Below are positions 9,434-18,233 of a stretch of 64,000 nucleotides of DNA, in pieces; positions within the stretch are counted from its first letter, which is position 1, and the number at the start of each line of letters is the position of its first letter. The position numbers and the translations under genes were made by a program. Below the pieces are notes generated by a model. It did no database searches and was not told the origin of the DNA. It saw only the letters and a list, made by a program, of their open reading frames with translations. The stretch spans positions 310,001-374,000 of the forward strand of contig NZ_QOHK01000001.1 of assembly GCF_003319175.1 (NCBI RefSeq), in the 5' to 3' direction. The DNA comes from Blastococcus sp. TF02-8. Lineage in GTDB: Bacteria > Actinomycetota > Actinomycetes > Mycobacteriales > Geodermatophilaceae.

Positions 9434-10395
9434 TGCGCTTCGCGACCTGGGAGAGCGGAGGCCGCGTGCAGGCCGGTGTGGCATCAGCCGCCGGCCTGCA
9501 CGCACTCCGGGACGACCGCACCGTCCTCGACCTCGTCCGGGCGGGGCTGCCCGCCGCCCTCGAGGCGGGCGCCGCCGCGCTCGAGGGGCCGGCGGTGCCG
9601 GTGGAGTCGGTCCGGCTGCTGCCGCCGCTGGCCGCCCCCACCGTGCGCGACTTCGTCGCCTTCGAGGAGCACGTCGAGGGGATGGTCGCGCCGAGCGGGG
9701 AGAAGGTGCCACCGCAGTGGTACGAGGCGCCGACCTTCTACTTCACCAACCCCTACGCCCTGATCGGCGCGCACGACGACGTCGCGGTCCCCCCGGGGTC
9801 GCAGCGGTTCGACTTCGAGCTGGAGGTGGCCGTCGTGGTGGGCCGGGACGGCGCCTCGCTCACCCCCGAGCAGGCCCGGGACCACGTCTTCGGCTACACG
9901 ATCCTCAACGACTGGTCCGCCCGCGACCTTCAGGGCCGGGAGATGGCCGTCAAGCTCGGGCCGGCCAAGGGCAAGGACTCCGCCACCACGCTCGGCCCCT
10001 GGCTGGTCACCGCCGACGAGCTGGAGCCCTACCGGGACGCGGACGGGTTCCTGGCCCTGGAGCTGCGGGTGTCGGTCAACGGCAACGGGATCGGCTCCGA
10101 CCTGCTGTCGAACATGGGCTGGCCGTTCGAGGAGCTCATCTCCTACGCCTCCCGCGGCACGGAGGTGCGGGCCGGAGACGTGCTCGGCTCGGGCACCTGC
10201 GGCAACGGCGGCTGCCTCGCCGAGCTGTGGGGCATCCGGGGCGGGGCCGCTCCCCCACCGCTGCAGCCCGGCGACGTCGTCGAGATGACCGTCGAGGGCA
10301 TCGGGACCATCCGCAACCGCGTCGTCCCCGGCCTCGAGCTGCCACCCGTCGCCCCCGCACGGCCCCGGCCGCGCACCCGCACGCGCACCCCCTGA
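9433..10395 (+). CDS. fumarylacetoacetate hydrolase (FAH) family protein
   Basis: The 320-residue protein has the FAH C-terminal domain. FDFELEVAVVVG carries the metal-binding ExE pair, ILNDWSARDLQ supplies the conserved Asp, and GKDSATTLGPWLVT and GDVLGSGTCGNGG are typical FAH signatures. Members include FAHase, 2-hydroxypentadienoate hydratases/isomerases and acylpyruvases, all acting after ring cleavage. The last 15 residues are a Pro/Arg tail (ending PRPRTRTRTP) that looks non-structural. It overlaps the dioxygenase gene by one base and sits in the middle of the operon, consistent with processing a ring-opened product. Confidence 0.88.
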   Translation: MRFATWESGGRVQAGVASAAGLHALRDDRTVLDLVRAGLPAALEAGAAALEGPAVPVESVRLLPPLAAPTVRDFVAFEEHVEGMVAPSGEKVPPQWYEAPTFYFTNPYALIGAHDDVAVPPGSQRFDFELEVAVVVGRDGASLTPEQARDHVFGYTILNDWSARDLQGREMAVKLGPAKGKDSATTLGPWLVTADELEPYRDADGFLALELRVSVNGNGIGSDLLSNMGWPFEELISYASRGTEVRAGDVLGSGTCGNGGCLAELWGIRGGAAPPPLQPGDVVEMTVEGIGTIRNRVVPGLELPPVAPARPRPRTRTRTP

Positions 10396-10408
10396 GAGAG
10401 GAACCACC

Positions 10409-11584
10409 GTGTTCGAGTACTTCCCCACCGGCCCCTACACCTGGAACCTCGGCGTCGTCGCGACGCTGAACTCCGGTGGGCTCATCGACGAGGTGGACCG
10501 TGCCTGCCGGCCGATCAAGGACGCCGCGAACGCCGGCGAGGACGCGGGCACCGAGGACTTCCTGCGCGCGTGGACGGCCCTGACCGACCAGCTGGTCGCC
10601 CAGGCCGAGGACGCCGAGAAGGCCGGGCACGTCCGCACCGCGGGGCAGCTGTACTTCCGGGCGAGCAACTACCTCTCCCAGGCCGAGCGGATGCTGGCGC
10701 ACTCCAACCCCGACCGGGTGCCCACCTACCGGCGGATGCTGGAGATCGCGCAGAAGGCGTTCGACACCCACAGCCCGCGGGTCAGCCGGCTCACCGTCCC
10801 GTACGAGGGGACGACGCTGCCGGCGTACTTCAGCCAGGCACCGGGGAACGGGCCGCGGCCGGTGGTCGTCCTGGTCAACGGCCTGGACTCCACCAAGGAG
10901 CACATGTACTCCTCGGGCCACTGGGAGGAGCTCGCCGCGCGTGGGATCTCCTGCCTGATGCTCGACCAGCCCGGCACCGGCGAGTCGCTCCGGCTGCAGG
11001 GGCTGACCGCCCGCATCGACGCCGAGGTGTGGGCCGGCGCGGCGGTGGACTACCTGGAGACGCGGGACGACGTGGACACCTCGCGCATCGGGATCGTCGG
11101 CTGGTCGCTGGGGGGCTACTACGCGCCACGGGCGGCAGCCTTCGAGAAGCGGTTCGCGCTCTGCGTCGCCTGGGGCGCCAACCACGACTGGGGCTCGGTG
11201 CAGCGGCGGCGCAAGGAGCGGGAGGGCGAGCGCCCGGTTCCCCACTACTGGTCGCACGTGCTGTGGGTGTGGGGGCAACCGGGCGACGAGCACCACCTCG
11301 ACACGTTCCTCGACTTCGCCGACGGCATCCACCTGAACGGCGTCGTCGAGCAGATCACCGTGCCGTTCCTGATCGCGCACGGCGCCAACGACCGGCAGAT
11401 CCCGCTGGAGATGGCGCACCGCTCCTACGACCAGGCCGTCAACTCCCCCAAGCGCGAGCTTCGGGTGTTCACCCCGGAGGAGGGCGCGACCGAGCACATC
11501 GGCCTGGACCACCTGCCGCACGTGAGCGTCTTCGTCGCCGACTGGGTGGCCGACACGTTCGCCGAGCTGGGTGACCGGCCCTAG
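10409..11584 (+). CDS. alpha/beta hydrolase, DHPON-hydrolase/FrsA-like
   Basis: The 391-residue enzyme has a helical N-terminal region of about 130 residues before the alpha/beta hydrolase core. This layout is seen in 2,6-dihydroxypseudooxynicotine hydrolase, a C-C bond hydrolase. The nucleophile is Ser233 in GWSLGG, the likely acid is Asp in GANDRQI, and the His lies in EHIGLDH. GTG 10409 follows GAGAGGAA. As last enzyme of the cluster it probably splits a carbon-carbon bond of the ring-fission product. Esterase activity is the main alternative. Confidence 0.82.
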   Translation: MFEYFPTGPYTWNLGVVATLNSGGLIDEVDRACRPIKDAANAGEDAGTEDFLRAWTALTDQLVAQAEDAEKAGHVRTAGQLYFRASNYLSQAERMLAHSNPDRVPTYRRMLEIAQKAFDTHSPRVSRLTVPYEGTTLPAYFSQAPGNGPRPVVVLVNGLDSTKEHMYSSGHWEELAARGISCLMLDQPGTGESLRLQGLTARIDAEVWAGAAVDYLETRDDVDTSRIGIVGWSLGGYYAPRAAAFEKRFALCVAWGANHDWGSVQRRRKEREGERPVPHYWSHVLWVWGQPGDEHHLDTFLDFADGIHLNGVVEQITVPFLIAHGANDRQIPLEMAHRSYDQAVNSPKRELRVFTPEEGATEHIGLDHLPHVSVFVADWVADTFAELGDRP

Positions 11585-11594
11585 GGTCGGCCAC

Positions 11595-12068
11595 GTGGCC
11601 GACCCCTTTCCCTCCGTCGCCGAGCTCGCCGCCGAGGAATCCGAACTGCAGTTCGGCTCCTTCACCAACGACGACGCCTGGGAGCTGGGGTCGGCCCTCG
11701 TCGCGGCCGGACGCGCGGAGAACGCCCCGGTCCAGATCGAGATCGCCCGCAACGGGCACCGGTTGTTCTCGGCAGCGCTGCCGGGGGCGACCCCGGACAA
11801 CGTCTCCTGGATCGAGCGCAAGTCGCGGGTGGTGCACCGCTTCGGGCACAGCTCCCTGCTGGTGGGCCAGGCCAGTCGGGAGCGCGGCACGTCGTTCGAG
11901 GCGGAGTTCGGCCTGGACCCGGCTCGCTACGCCGCCCACGGCGGCGCGTTCCCGCTCCTGGTGCGGGACGTCGGTCCGGTCGGGGTCGTCGCGGTCTCCG
12001 GGCTGCCGCAGCTGGCGGACCACCGGATGGTCGTCGACGCCCTCCGCGCCCGGGGCGCGCGCCCCTGA
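11595..12068 (+). CDS. UPF0303 / heme-degrading-domain-like protein
   Basis: The protein of about 157 residues matches the UPF0303 family (HbpS/GlcG fold). It contains IERKSRVVHRFGHSS in mid-sequence and the closing stretch GPVGVVAVSGLPQLADHRMVV typical of the family. Such proteins are small, cytoplasmic and of unsettled function; relatives bind heme or cobalamin-like ligands. GTG 11595 leaves 10 bp after the hydrolase gene; an alternative GTG 11571 would overlap that gene by 14 bp. It is probably cotranscribed with the catabolic operon, though its part in the pathway is unclear. Confidence 0.75.
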   Translation: MADPFPSVAELAAEESELQFGSFTNDDAWELGSALVAAGRAENAPVQIEIARNGHRLFSAALPGATPDNVSWIERKSRVVHRFGHSSLLVGQASRERGTSFEAEFGLDPARYAAHGGAFPLLVRDVGPVGVVAVSGLPQLADHRMVVDALRARGARP

Positions 12069-12215
12069 TCAGGGCGGCAACAGAAGTCTCCAACTGGACG
12101 CGCCGGTTTCGTCCGCTTCTTGCCAGTGCGGACCCGCGGAACCGCTCCGTACGTTACTGACAGCAGCCGGGCCGTACCGGTCCGTCACTCTCAGCCGTCG
12201 ACCGAGGAGCTTCCC

Positions 12216-12683
12216 ATGCCTTCCTTCTCCCGCCCCGCACTGACCCTGGTCCACGACTCCTCCACCCCCCGGCTGGCCTACGCCGAGACCGGCTGGGACG
12301 CCGCGCCCGCCTGGGAGTCCCGCACCTGGGAGACCCGCGCCTGGGACGCCGCTCCCGCGTGGGAGCCGGCCGCCGAGTGGGACGCCGCCGAGGAGTGGGA
12401 CGACGCCCCGCAGGCCGACACGGTGTGGCCGGAGGCGACGCCGGTCTCGGCCGAGGAGTGGCGCCTGGACGCGCTCTGCGCCGAGACCGACCCGGAGGCC
12501 TTCTTCCCGGAGAAGGGTGGCTCCACCCGCGACGCCAAGAAGGTGTGCACCGGCTGCCCGGTCCGCGCCCAGTGCCTGGAGTTCGCGCTGGCCAACGACG
12601 AGCGCTTCGGCATCTGGGGCGGCCTGTCCGAGCGCGAGCGGCGTCGCCTGCGTGTGCAGCGCAACGACTCGATCAGCGCCTGA
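12216..12683 (+). CDS. whmD: WhiB-family iron-sulfur regulator, WhiB2/WhmD-like
   Basis: The 155-residue protein has the WhiB domain at its C-terminus. Four cysteines (Cys88, 111, 114, 120, the last three in CTGCPVRAQC) bind a 4Fe-4S cluster, and the GIWGG turn at 132-136 precedes the basic ERRRLRVQR tail. The stretch TDPEAFFPEKGGSTRDAKK and FALANDERFGIWGGLSERER match WhmD/WhiB2, which controls septation and cell division in actinomycetes. The start has a strong GAGGAG site. Unusually, residues 27-71 form an extension with repeated Trp and acidic residues (WDAAPAWE twice). It is monocistronic, with a hairpin behind it. Confidence 0.88.
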   Translation: MPSFSRPALTLVHDSSTPRLAYAETGWDAAPAWESRTWETRAWDAAPAWEPAAEWDAAEEWDDAPQADTVWPEATPVSAEEWRLDALCAETDPEAFFPEKGGSTRDAKKVCTGCPVRAQCLEFALANDERFGIWGGLSERERRRLRVQRNDSISA

Positions 12684-12689
12684 CCGCTT

Positions 12690-12712
12690 TTCCCCGGGAC
12701 CTCCCCGGGGAA
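12690..12712. terminator. hairpin after the whiB gene
   Basis: TTCCCCGGG (12690-12698) pairs perfectly with CCCGGGGAA (12704-12712) across a 5-nt loop. The 9-bp stem lies 7 bp behind the WhiB stop codon and just upstream of the next gene. It has no T-run after it, but a short T-run (CTTTT) precedes it, so it may terminate leftward transcription as well or merely attenuate. Confidence 0.5.
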
Positions 12713-12723
12713 CGGAGCGGGGC

Positions 12724-13692
12724 ATGCCGGAGGGATCACGGGCCCGCTCGTCCCACGCCGGCGCCGACGCGACCTCACCGCACCGGATCCCGGTGCGCGG
12801 CTGGCTGAGCATCGTCCGCCGCGCCACCGCCCAGGTCCTCGGCGACCGGCTGCAGGTGCTCAGTGCGGGGATCGCGTTCTTCGCCCTGCTCTCCCTCGCC
12901 CCGATGCTGGTCGCCGCCCTCTCCGTGTACGGAGCGGTGAACAGTCCCGAGGCCGCCCTGCGCCAGCTCTCAGAGCTGACCGGACTGCTGCCCGACGACC
13001 TCGAGCCCGTCGTCGGCGACCAGCTGGAGACGATCACCCGGGCCGCCGACGTGGTGACCGTGCGCAGCCTGGTCGGGCTGCTCGTGTCGCTCTGGACGGC
13101 GACGACGGCGGCGACCTACCTCGTCGACGCGCTCACCGTGGCCTACCACGAGGAGGAGACCCGCTCCTGGCTGCGTCGCAGCGGCATCGGGCTGCTCGTG
13201 GTCGTCGGCGGAGCACTCCTCGTCGGCGGCACCCTCACCGCGGCCGGCCTGCTCGACGAGCCGGTCGCCCACGCTCCGGCCGTCGTCCGGGGCGCCGCCC
13301 GGGTGCTGGCGTGGCCGCTGCTCGCCGTGCTGGTGTCGACCGCGCTCGGCGTCCTCTACCGGTTCGCACCGGACCGCCGGGACGCCCGCTGGCGCTGGAT
13401 CAGCGGCGGCGCCACCCTGGCCACCCTGCTGTGGCTCGTCGCGACGGCGGGGCTGTTCTTCTACGTGCAGCACCTCGGTGGCTACCGGTCGACCTACGGT
13501 TCCCTGGCCGGCGTGGCGATCAGCATGTTCTGGCTGTGGCTCACCGTCTTCCTCGTGATCGTGGGCGCGGCGGTCAACGCCGAGGCCGAGCGGCAGACCG
13601 CGCGGGACTCGACCGTCGGCCCCGAGCAGCCCCTCGGCGACCGCGGTGCCGTCGTCGCCGACAGCGCACCGCCCTACGCCGAGGACCTCTGA
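12724..13692 (+). CDS. YihY/BrkB-family inner membrane protein
   Basis: The 322-residue protein has about six membrane segments. It begins with the family signature ATAQVLGDRLQVLSAGIAFFALLSLAPMLVA at the end of a short basic N-terminus, split here only for description. Later motifs WTATTAATYLVDALTVAYHEEETRSW and YRSTYGSLAGVAISMFWLWL are also characteristic. YihY/BrkB proteins were once misnamed ribonuclease BN; their function in bacteria is unresolved, with suggested roles in transport. ATG 12724 follows GGAGCGGGG. It ends in an acidic cytoplasmic tail. Confidence 0.82.
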   Translation: MPEGSRARSSHAGADATSPHRIPVRGWLSIVRRATAQVLGDRLQVLSAGIAFFALLSLAPMLVAALSVYGAVNSPEAALRQLSELTGLLPDDLEPVVGDQLETITRAADVVTVRSLVGLLVSLWTATTAATYLVDALTVAYHEEETRSWLRRSGIGLLVVVGGALLVGGTLTAAGLLDEPVAHAPAVVRGAARVLAWPLLAVLVSTALGVLYRFAPDRRDARWRWISGGATLATLLWLVATAGLFFYVQHLGGYRSTYGSLAGVAISMFWLWLTVFLVIVGAAVNAEAERQTARDSTVGPEQPLGDRGAVVADSAPPYAEDL

Positions 13693-13744
13693 CGGGTCAC
13701 GTCACACTCCCTGCCGGCATGGAACGCCCACGGTCCGTGTTGTC

Positions 13745-15625
13745 ATGGGCGACGTACGGTCCGCCCGGGAGCTCCCGCGCGCGTCGACCCCCGCATCCGG
13801 AACCAGCGAAGGACCCCTCCTGCCCGAGACCCAGCCCCAGCCCACCACCGCCCGACGCCGGGAGCGTTCCGCCTCCCGCCGGGCCGCGGCCTCGCAGGCC
13901 GACCGCGCCGCCGCCCGCGAGGAGAAGCTGGCCCAGCAGAGCTGGGTGGAGGGCGCCGCCCCCGAGCTCCCGGCCCGCACCACCCGCCCCGAGAACGTCG
14001 TCTTCCACCTCGGGCCCACGAACTCCGGCAAGACCTACGAGTCGTTGCAGGCGCTGGCCGCCACCGGCTCCGGGGTCTACGCCGCGCCGCTGCGCCAGCT
14101 CGCCCACGAGGCCTACGCCAAGCTCTCGGCACAGCTGCCCGAGGGCACCGTCGGCCTGTCCACGGGCGAGGAGGAGATCGACCCCTTCGCACCCATCGTC
14201 TGCTGCACGGTCGAGAAGGCTCCGCCGCGCGGGGAGATGCTGGTGCTGGACGAGGCGCACTGGGTCACCGACCCCGACCGCGGCCACCACTGGGCCCGCC
14301 TGCTGCTCACCGGCGAGTACCGCGAGATGCACCTGATCTCCGCCGCCGAGGCCTACCTCGTGCTCAAGCCGCTGGTCTCCGACGCCGAGCACGTGGAGGT
14401 CGTCAACCACAAGCGGCTCTCCCGCCTCGACGTGCTGCGTGCGCCCGTTCGGCCCGAGGGCGTCCGGCCGCAGACCCTGGTGGTCGCCTTCTCCCGCAAG
14501 GCCGTCTACGCCGTGGCCGCCGAGCTCGACCAGCACCGCCCCGGCAAGGTCGGCGTCCTCTACGGTGCGCTGCCGCCGGCCACCCGCCGCGAGGTCATCG
14601 AGAAGTTCACCAGCGGCGAGTTCGACGTCCTGGTCACCACCGATGTCATCGGCCACGGCATCAACGTTCCGGCCACCACCGTCCTCTTCGCCGAGACGAC
14701 GAAGTTCGACGGTCAGGAGATGCGCCCGCTGCGCACCTGGGAGGCCGCCCAGATCGCCGGCCGCGCCGGTCGCTACGGCCTCACCGGGCACGGCACGGCG
14801 GGCATCCTCATCGGCGTTAGCGGGCTGAAGCCGATCTCGGCCCTCGTCGCCGCCGGTGCCGCCGTCGCCCGCGGCGACGAGATGAGCGACCTGCCCAAGC
14901 GCGCCCCGCGGCTGCGCCCGGAGCTCGAGGACCTCGGCGCCTTCGAGCCGGTCGACCTGCCCGAGGCGCTGATCCGATGGATGGCGTGGGCGCGCGCCGC
15001 CACCCGCGACCAGGCGATGACCGCCGACGACGTGACCAGCCTCGTGCTGCGGGTGCACGCCCTGCTGCCGCTGCTCCGCGGTCCGCTCGGCGCGGCCGGC
15101 GACCTGGACACGATCTGGCGGCTGGTCAACCTGGCCATCGACTACAACCCGCCCCGGCGCACCCGCTGGCTGGTGCTGGCCAAGGCCGCGCTGCAGCACG
15201 CCGTCGGGCTGCCCGTGCCGCCGGAGACCGTGCTGCCCGACGTGCCGCGGGGCGGCACCGTGGAGGACTACGAGCAGGCCGCGGCGGCCGCTCGCGACGC
15301 CCAGACCCTGCTGCGCCAGTTCCCGGGCGTCGCCGGACTCTCCGGCGACGACGCCGCGTGGGTCGAGGAGGAGTGCGCCGAGATGATCACCGAGCTGCTC
15401 CCCGACGCCATCGCGCTGGGCCGGTCCGGGAAGTGCTCGGACTGCGGCCGTCCCATCGCCCCGTGGTTCACCACCTGCCGCCCGTGCAGCGCCCCGGCCG
15501 GGCGCGGTGGCGGCGAGCGTGACCGTCGTCCGTCGTCGGGTGGTCGCCGCACCGCGGGCCGGGCCGCAGGCCGCGCGCTCGGCGGGCGCCAGGGCGGGCC
15601 CCGGGGTCGCAGCCGCCGGGGCTGA
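13745..15625 (+). CDS. SUV3-like superfamily 2 RNA helicase with C-terminal zinc motif
   Basis: The product of about 626 residues has Walker A GPTNSGKT at 90-97, a DEAH box at 168-171, and QIAGRAGRYG (motif VI) in the second RecA domain. The wording GPTNSGKT, APLRQLAHEAY and ETTKFDG is that of the Suv3 family, known from the mitochondrial RNA degradosome. The C-terminus carries CSDCGRPIAPWFTTCRPC, a likely zinc knuckle, and a Gly/Arg-rich tail suited to RNA binding. The start is uncertain: ATG 13745 has no good ribosome-binding site, and a later non-ATG start near 13820 is possible. RNA unwinding or decay is the likely role. Confidence 0.8.
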   Translation: MGDVRSARELPRASTPASGTSEGPLLPETQPQPTTARRRERSASRRAAASQADRAAAREEKLAQQSWVEGAAPELPARTTRPENVVFHLGPTNSGKTYESLQALAATGSGVYAAPLRQLAHEAYAKLSAQLPEGTVGLSTGEEEIDPFAPIVCCTVEKAPPRGEMLVLDEAHWVTDPDRGHHWARLLLTGEYREMHLISAAEAYLVLKPLVSDAEHVEVVNHKRLSRLDVLRAPVRPEGVRPQTLVVAFSRKAVYAVAAELDQHRPGKVGVLYGALPPATRREVIEKFTSGEFDVLVTTDVIGHGINVPATTVLFAETTKFDGQEMRPLRTWEAAQIAGRAGRYGLTGHGTAGILIGVSGLKPISALVAAGAAVARGDEMSDLPKRAPRLRPELEDLGAFEPVDLPEALIRWMAWARAATRDQAMTADDVTSLVLRVHALLPLLRGPLGAAGDLDTIWRLVNLAIDYNPPRRTRWLVLAKAALQHAVGLPVPPETVLPDVPRGGTVEDYEQAAAAARDAQTLLRQFPGVAGLSGDDAAWVEEECAEMITELLPDAIALGRSGKCSDCGRPIAPWFTTCRPCSAPAGRGGGERDRRPSSGGRRTAGRAAGRALGGRQGGPRGRSRRG

Positions 15626-15690
15626 GCCGCGCCGCGCCCGGGGGTGGGGAAGGATCGGGCGCGACTCCCGTCCGATCCCCGGAGGCCCCG

Positions 15691-16728
15691 ATGCCCGTCC
15701 AGCTCCCGCCGCTGCCCACGATGGTCGTCGGGAGCCTGCCGCAGCCGGACTGGCTGATCGACCGCGACCGGCTGAGCCACCAGTTCCCGCCCCGCGTGCG
15801 CGCGGCAGAGCTGTGGCGGGTCCCGGCGGAGCTGCTCGCCGAGGCGCAGGACGACGCCACGCTGGTCACGATCCGTGCCCAGGAGGAGGCCGGGCTCGAC
15901 GTCCTCACCGACGGCGAGATCCGCCGCGAGTCCTACTCCAACCACTTCGCGACCGCGCTCGAAGGGCTGGACCTCGACCACCCGGGCACCGTGCGCAACC
16001 GGTCGGGACTGGACATCCCGGTGCCCCGGGTGACCGGCGAGATCCGGCGTCCCCACCCCGTCCAGGTCGACGACGTGCGCTTCCTGCGGGCGCACACCGA
16101 CCGTGCCGTGAAGATCACCGTGCCCGGCCCGTTCACGATGGCCCAGCAGGCGCAGAACGACCACTACCCCGACGACCGCGCCCTGGCGCTGGCCTACGCC
16201 GACGTCGTCCGGGAGGAGATCGCCGACCTGTTCGCCGCGGGCGCCGACATCGTGCAGGTCGACGAGCCGTGGCTGCAGGCCCGCCCCGAGGTCGCCCGGA
16301 AGTACGGTGCCGAGGCGCTCACCCGCGCCATCGAGGGTGCGGCCGGGCCGGTGCACGTGCACCTCTGCTTCGGCTACGCGGCCATGGTCGCCGATCGCCC
16401 CGAGGGCTACTCGTTCCTGCCGGAGCTCGCCGACACCCCGGCGACGGCGATCTCGGTGGAGACGGCGCAGTCGCACCTGGACCCGGCGTCGCTGCGGCCG
16501 CTGCGCGGCAAGGGGATCGCGCTGGGCGTGCTCGACCTCTCCACCCCCGAGGTGGAGACGCCCGAGGTCATCGCCGACCGGGTGCGCCGCGCGCTGGACG
16601 ACGTCGACGTGGAGAAGCTCGTGCTCTCCAGCGACTGCGGCCTGAAGTACCTCCCCCGGGCATCGGCCGCGGGCAAGATGCGCTCGCTGGCCCAGGCGGC
16701 GGAACTGCTGCGGGCCGAGCTCGGCTGA
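15691..16728 (+). CDS. MetE C-terminal-domain-like (cobalamin-independent methionine synthase-type) protein
   Basis: The 345-residue protein equals the C-terminal catalytic barrel of MetE, without the N-terminal half. The zinc ligands are all visible: His224 and Cys226 in HVHLCFG, Glu257 in SVETAQSHL and Cys316 in SSDCGLKYLPR, with spacing like MetE. Such 'core MetE' proteins can transfer methyl groups to thiols from a non-folate donor, or act in other methyl transfers; the donor here is unknown. ATG 15691 follows GGAGG. It ends one base before the convergent selO stop. Confidence 0.85.
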   Translation: MPVQLPPLPTMVVGSLPQPDWLIDRDRLSHQFPPRVRAAELWRVPAELLAEAQDDATLVTIRAQEEAGLDVLTDGEIRRESYSNHFATALEGLDLDHPGTVRNRSGLDIPVPRVTGEIRRPHPVQVDDVRFLRAHTDRAVKITVPGPFTMAQQAQNDHYPDDRALALAYADVVREEIADLFAAGADIVQVDEPWLQARPEVARKYGAEALTRAIEGAAGPVHVHLCFGYAAMVADRPEGYSFLPELADTPATAISVETAQSHLDPASLRPLRGKGIALGVLDLSTPEVETPEVIADRVRRALDDVDVEKLVLSSDCGLKYLPRASAAGKMRSLAQAAELLRAELG

Positions 16729-16729
16729 C

Positions 16730-18193
16730 TCAGGTCCCGCAGAAGGTCACGTAGCTGCCGAACGCCTCCGGCGCGGGCTGGGCGTACCGCTCCAGACCGG
16801 GGCGCTCGTCGAACGGCCGGGCCAGCACCTCGAGCAGCTGCTGCAGCGGCGCGAGGTCGTCCTCGGTCGCGGCGGTGAGGGCCTGCTCCACGAGGTGGTT
16901 GCGCGGGATGTAGACCGGGTTGACCCGGTCCATTCCCGAGGCGTCCGGGCCGACGGCGCGCCAGCGCTCCAGCCAGGCGTCGAACCCGGCGAGGTCGAGC
17001 ACGAGCAGCCGTGCGGGCTCGGCGTCCCCCCGCGCCGCGTCGCCGAGCCGGCGGAAGAAGGTGGTGAGGTCGACCCGGTTGTCGCGCATCAGGGTCTGCA
17101 GGTCCTCGACCAGGGCCGTGGCCACCGCATCGTCCAGCCCCTCGGGCAGGCCCAGCTTCGCCCGCATGCCCGCCGTCCACGCCGTGTTGTACCGGCGCCG
17201 GAAGGTGCCGAGCGCCTCGGTGGCCATCGCGACGGCGGCGTCGGAGTCCTCGGCGAACAGCGGCAGCATCGCCTCGGCCAGCCGCGCCAGGTTCCACTCG
17301 GCCACCACCGGCTGGTTGCCGTAGGCGTAGCGACCGCCGGTGTCGATGGAGCTGTAGACCGTTGTCGGGTCGAAGACGTCGAGGAACGCGCACGGGCCGT
17401 AGTCGATGGTCTCGCCGGAGATCGTCACGTTGTCGGTGTTCATGACGCCGTGCACGAAGCCGACCAGCATCCAGCGGGCCACCAGCTCCGCCTGCACCTG
17501 GAGCACCGCCTCGTACAGCGCCAGGTAGGGCTGCTCCGCCCCGGCCGCGGCGGGGTGGTGCCGGGCGATCGCGTGGTCGGCGAGCCGGCGGAGGAGGTCG
17601 AGGTCGCCGGTCGAGGCGGCGTACTGGAAGCTCCCCACCCGCAGGTGGCTGCTCGCCACCCGCGCCAGCACCGCGCCAGGCAGCACCGTCTCGCGGCGCA
17701 CCCCGCGGCCGGTCACGACCACCGCGAGGGAGCGGGTGGAGGGGATGCCGAGGGCGTGCATCGCCTCGCTGACGACGTACTCGCGCAGCATCGGCCCGAC
17801 GGCGGCCAGCCCGTCGCCGCCGCGCGCGACCGGCGTGCGCCCGGATCCCTTGAGGTGCAGGTCGCGCAGCCGCCCGTCCGGGCCGGTGAGCTCGCCGAGC
17901 AGCAGCGCCCGGCCGTCGCCCAGCCGCGGGCTGTACCCGCCGAACTGGTGCCCGGAGTAGACCTGGGCCACCGGCGTCGCGCCGTCCGGCACGGCGTTGC
18001 CGGTCAGCAGCCGGACGCCCTCGTCGGTGCGCAGCGCGGCCGGGTCCAGCCCGAGCTCGAGGGCGAGGGCGTCGTTGAGCACGAGCAGCCGCGGCTCGGG
18101 GGCGTCCTCGGCCCGCCAGCGGATCGCCAGCTCGGGCAGCTCGCTGGCGAATCGGTCCCCGAGGACCAGGGTCGGGCCGGGTGCGACGCTCAC
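16730..18193 (-). CDS. selO: protein adenylyltransferase SelO (YdiU family)
   Basis: The 487-residue protein matches SelO/YdiU pseudokinases, which transfer AMP from ATP to Ser/Thr/Tyr of target proteins. Typical stretches are [37 protein letters not shown] and [24 protein letters not shown], which hold the nucleotide- and metal-binding residues. The last three residues are CGT; the Cys is antepenultimate, where animal SelO has selenocysteine (from memory). Length is close to E. coli YdiU. The start is GTG 18193. It probably acts in redox stress. Confidence 0.93.
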   Translation of the reverse strand: MSVAPGPTLVLGDRFASELPELAIRWRAEDAPEPRLLVLNDALALELGLDPAALRTDEGVRLLTGNAVPDGATPVAQVYSGHQFGGYSPRLGDGRALLLGELTGPDGRLRDLHLKGSGRTPVARGGDGLAAVGPMLREYVVSEAMHALGIPSTRSLAVVVTGRGVRRETVLPGAVLARVASSHLRVGSFQYAASTGDLDLLRRLADHAIARHHPAAAGAEQPYLALYEAVLQVQAELVARWMLVGFVHGVMNTDNVTISGETIDYGPCAFLDVFDPTTVYSSIDTGGRYAYGNQPVVAEWNLARLAEAMLPLFAEDSDAAVAMATEALGTFRRRYNTAWTAGMRAKLGLPEGLDDAVATALVEDLQTLMRDNRVDLTTFFRRLGDAARGDAEPARLLVLDLAGFDAWLERWRAVGPDASGMDRVNPVYIPRNHLVEQALTAATEDDLAPLQQLLEVLARPFDERPGLERYAQPAPEAFGSYVTFCGT

Positions 18194-18233
18194 GGTTGCG
18201 AGCGTACGTACGGAAACGGAGCGCCGCCGGTGG

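Noticed and set aside
13801-13830. Alternative CTG start for the SUV3-like helicase after GAAGGA
   Set aside because: CTG starts are rare and cannot be shown from sequence; noted as an uncertainty and ATG 13745 used instead.
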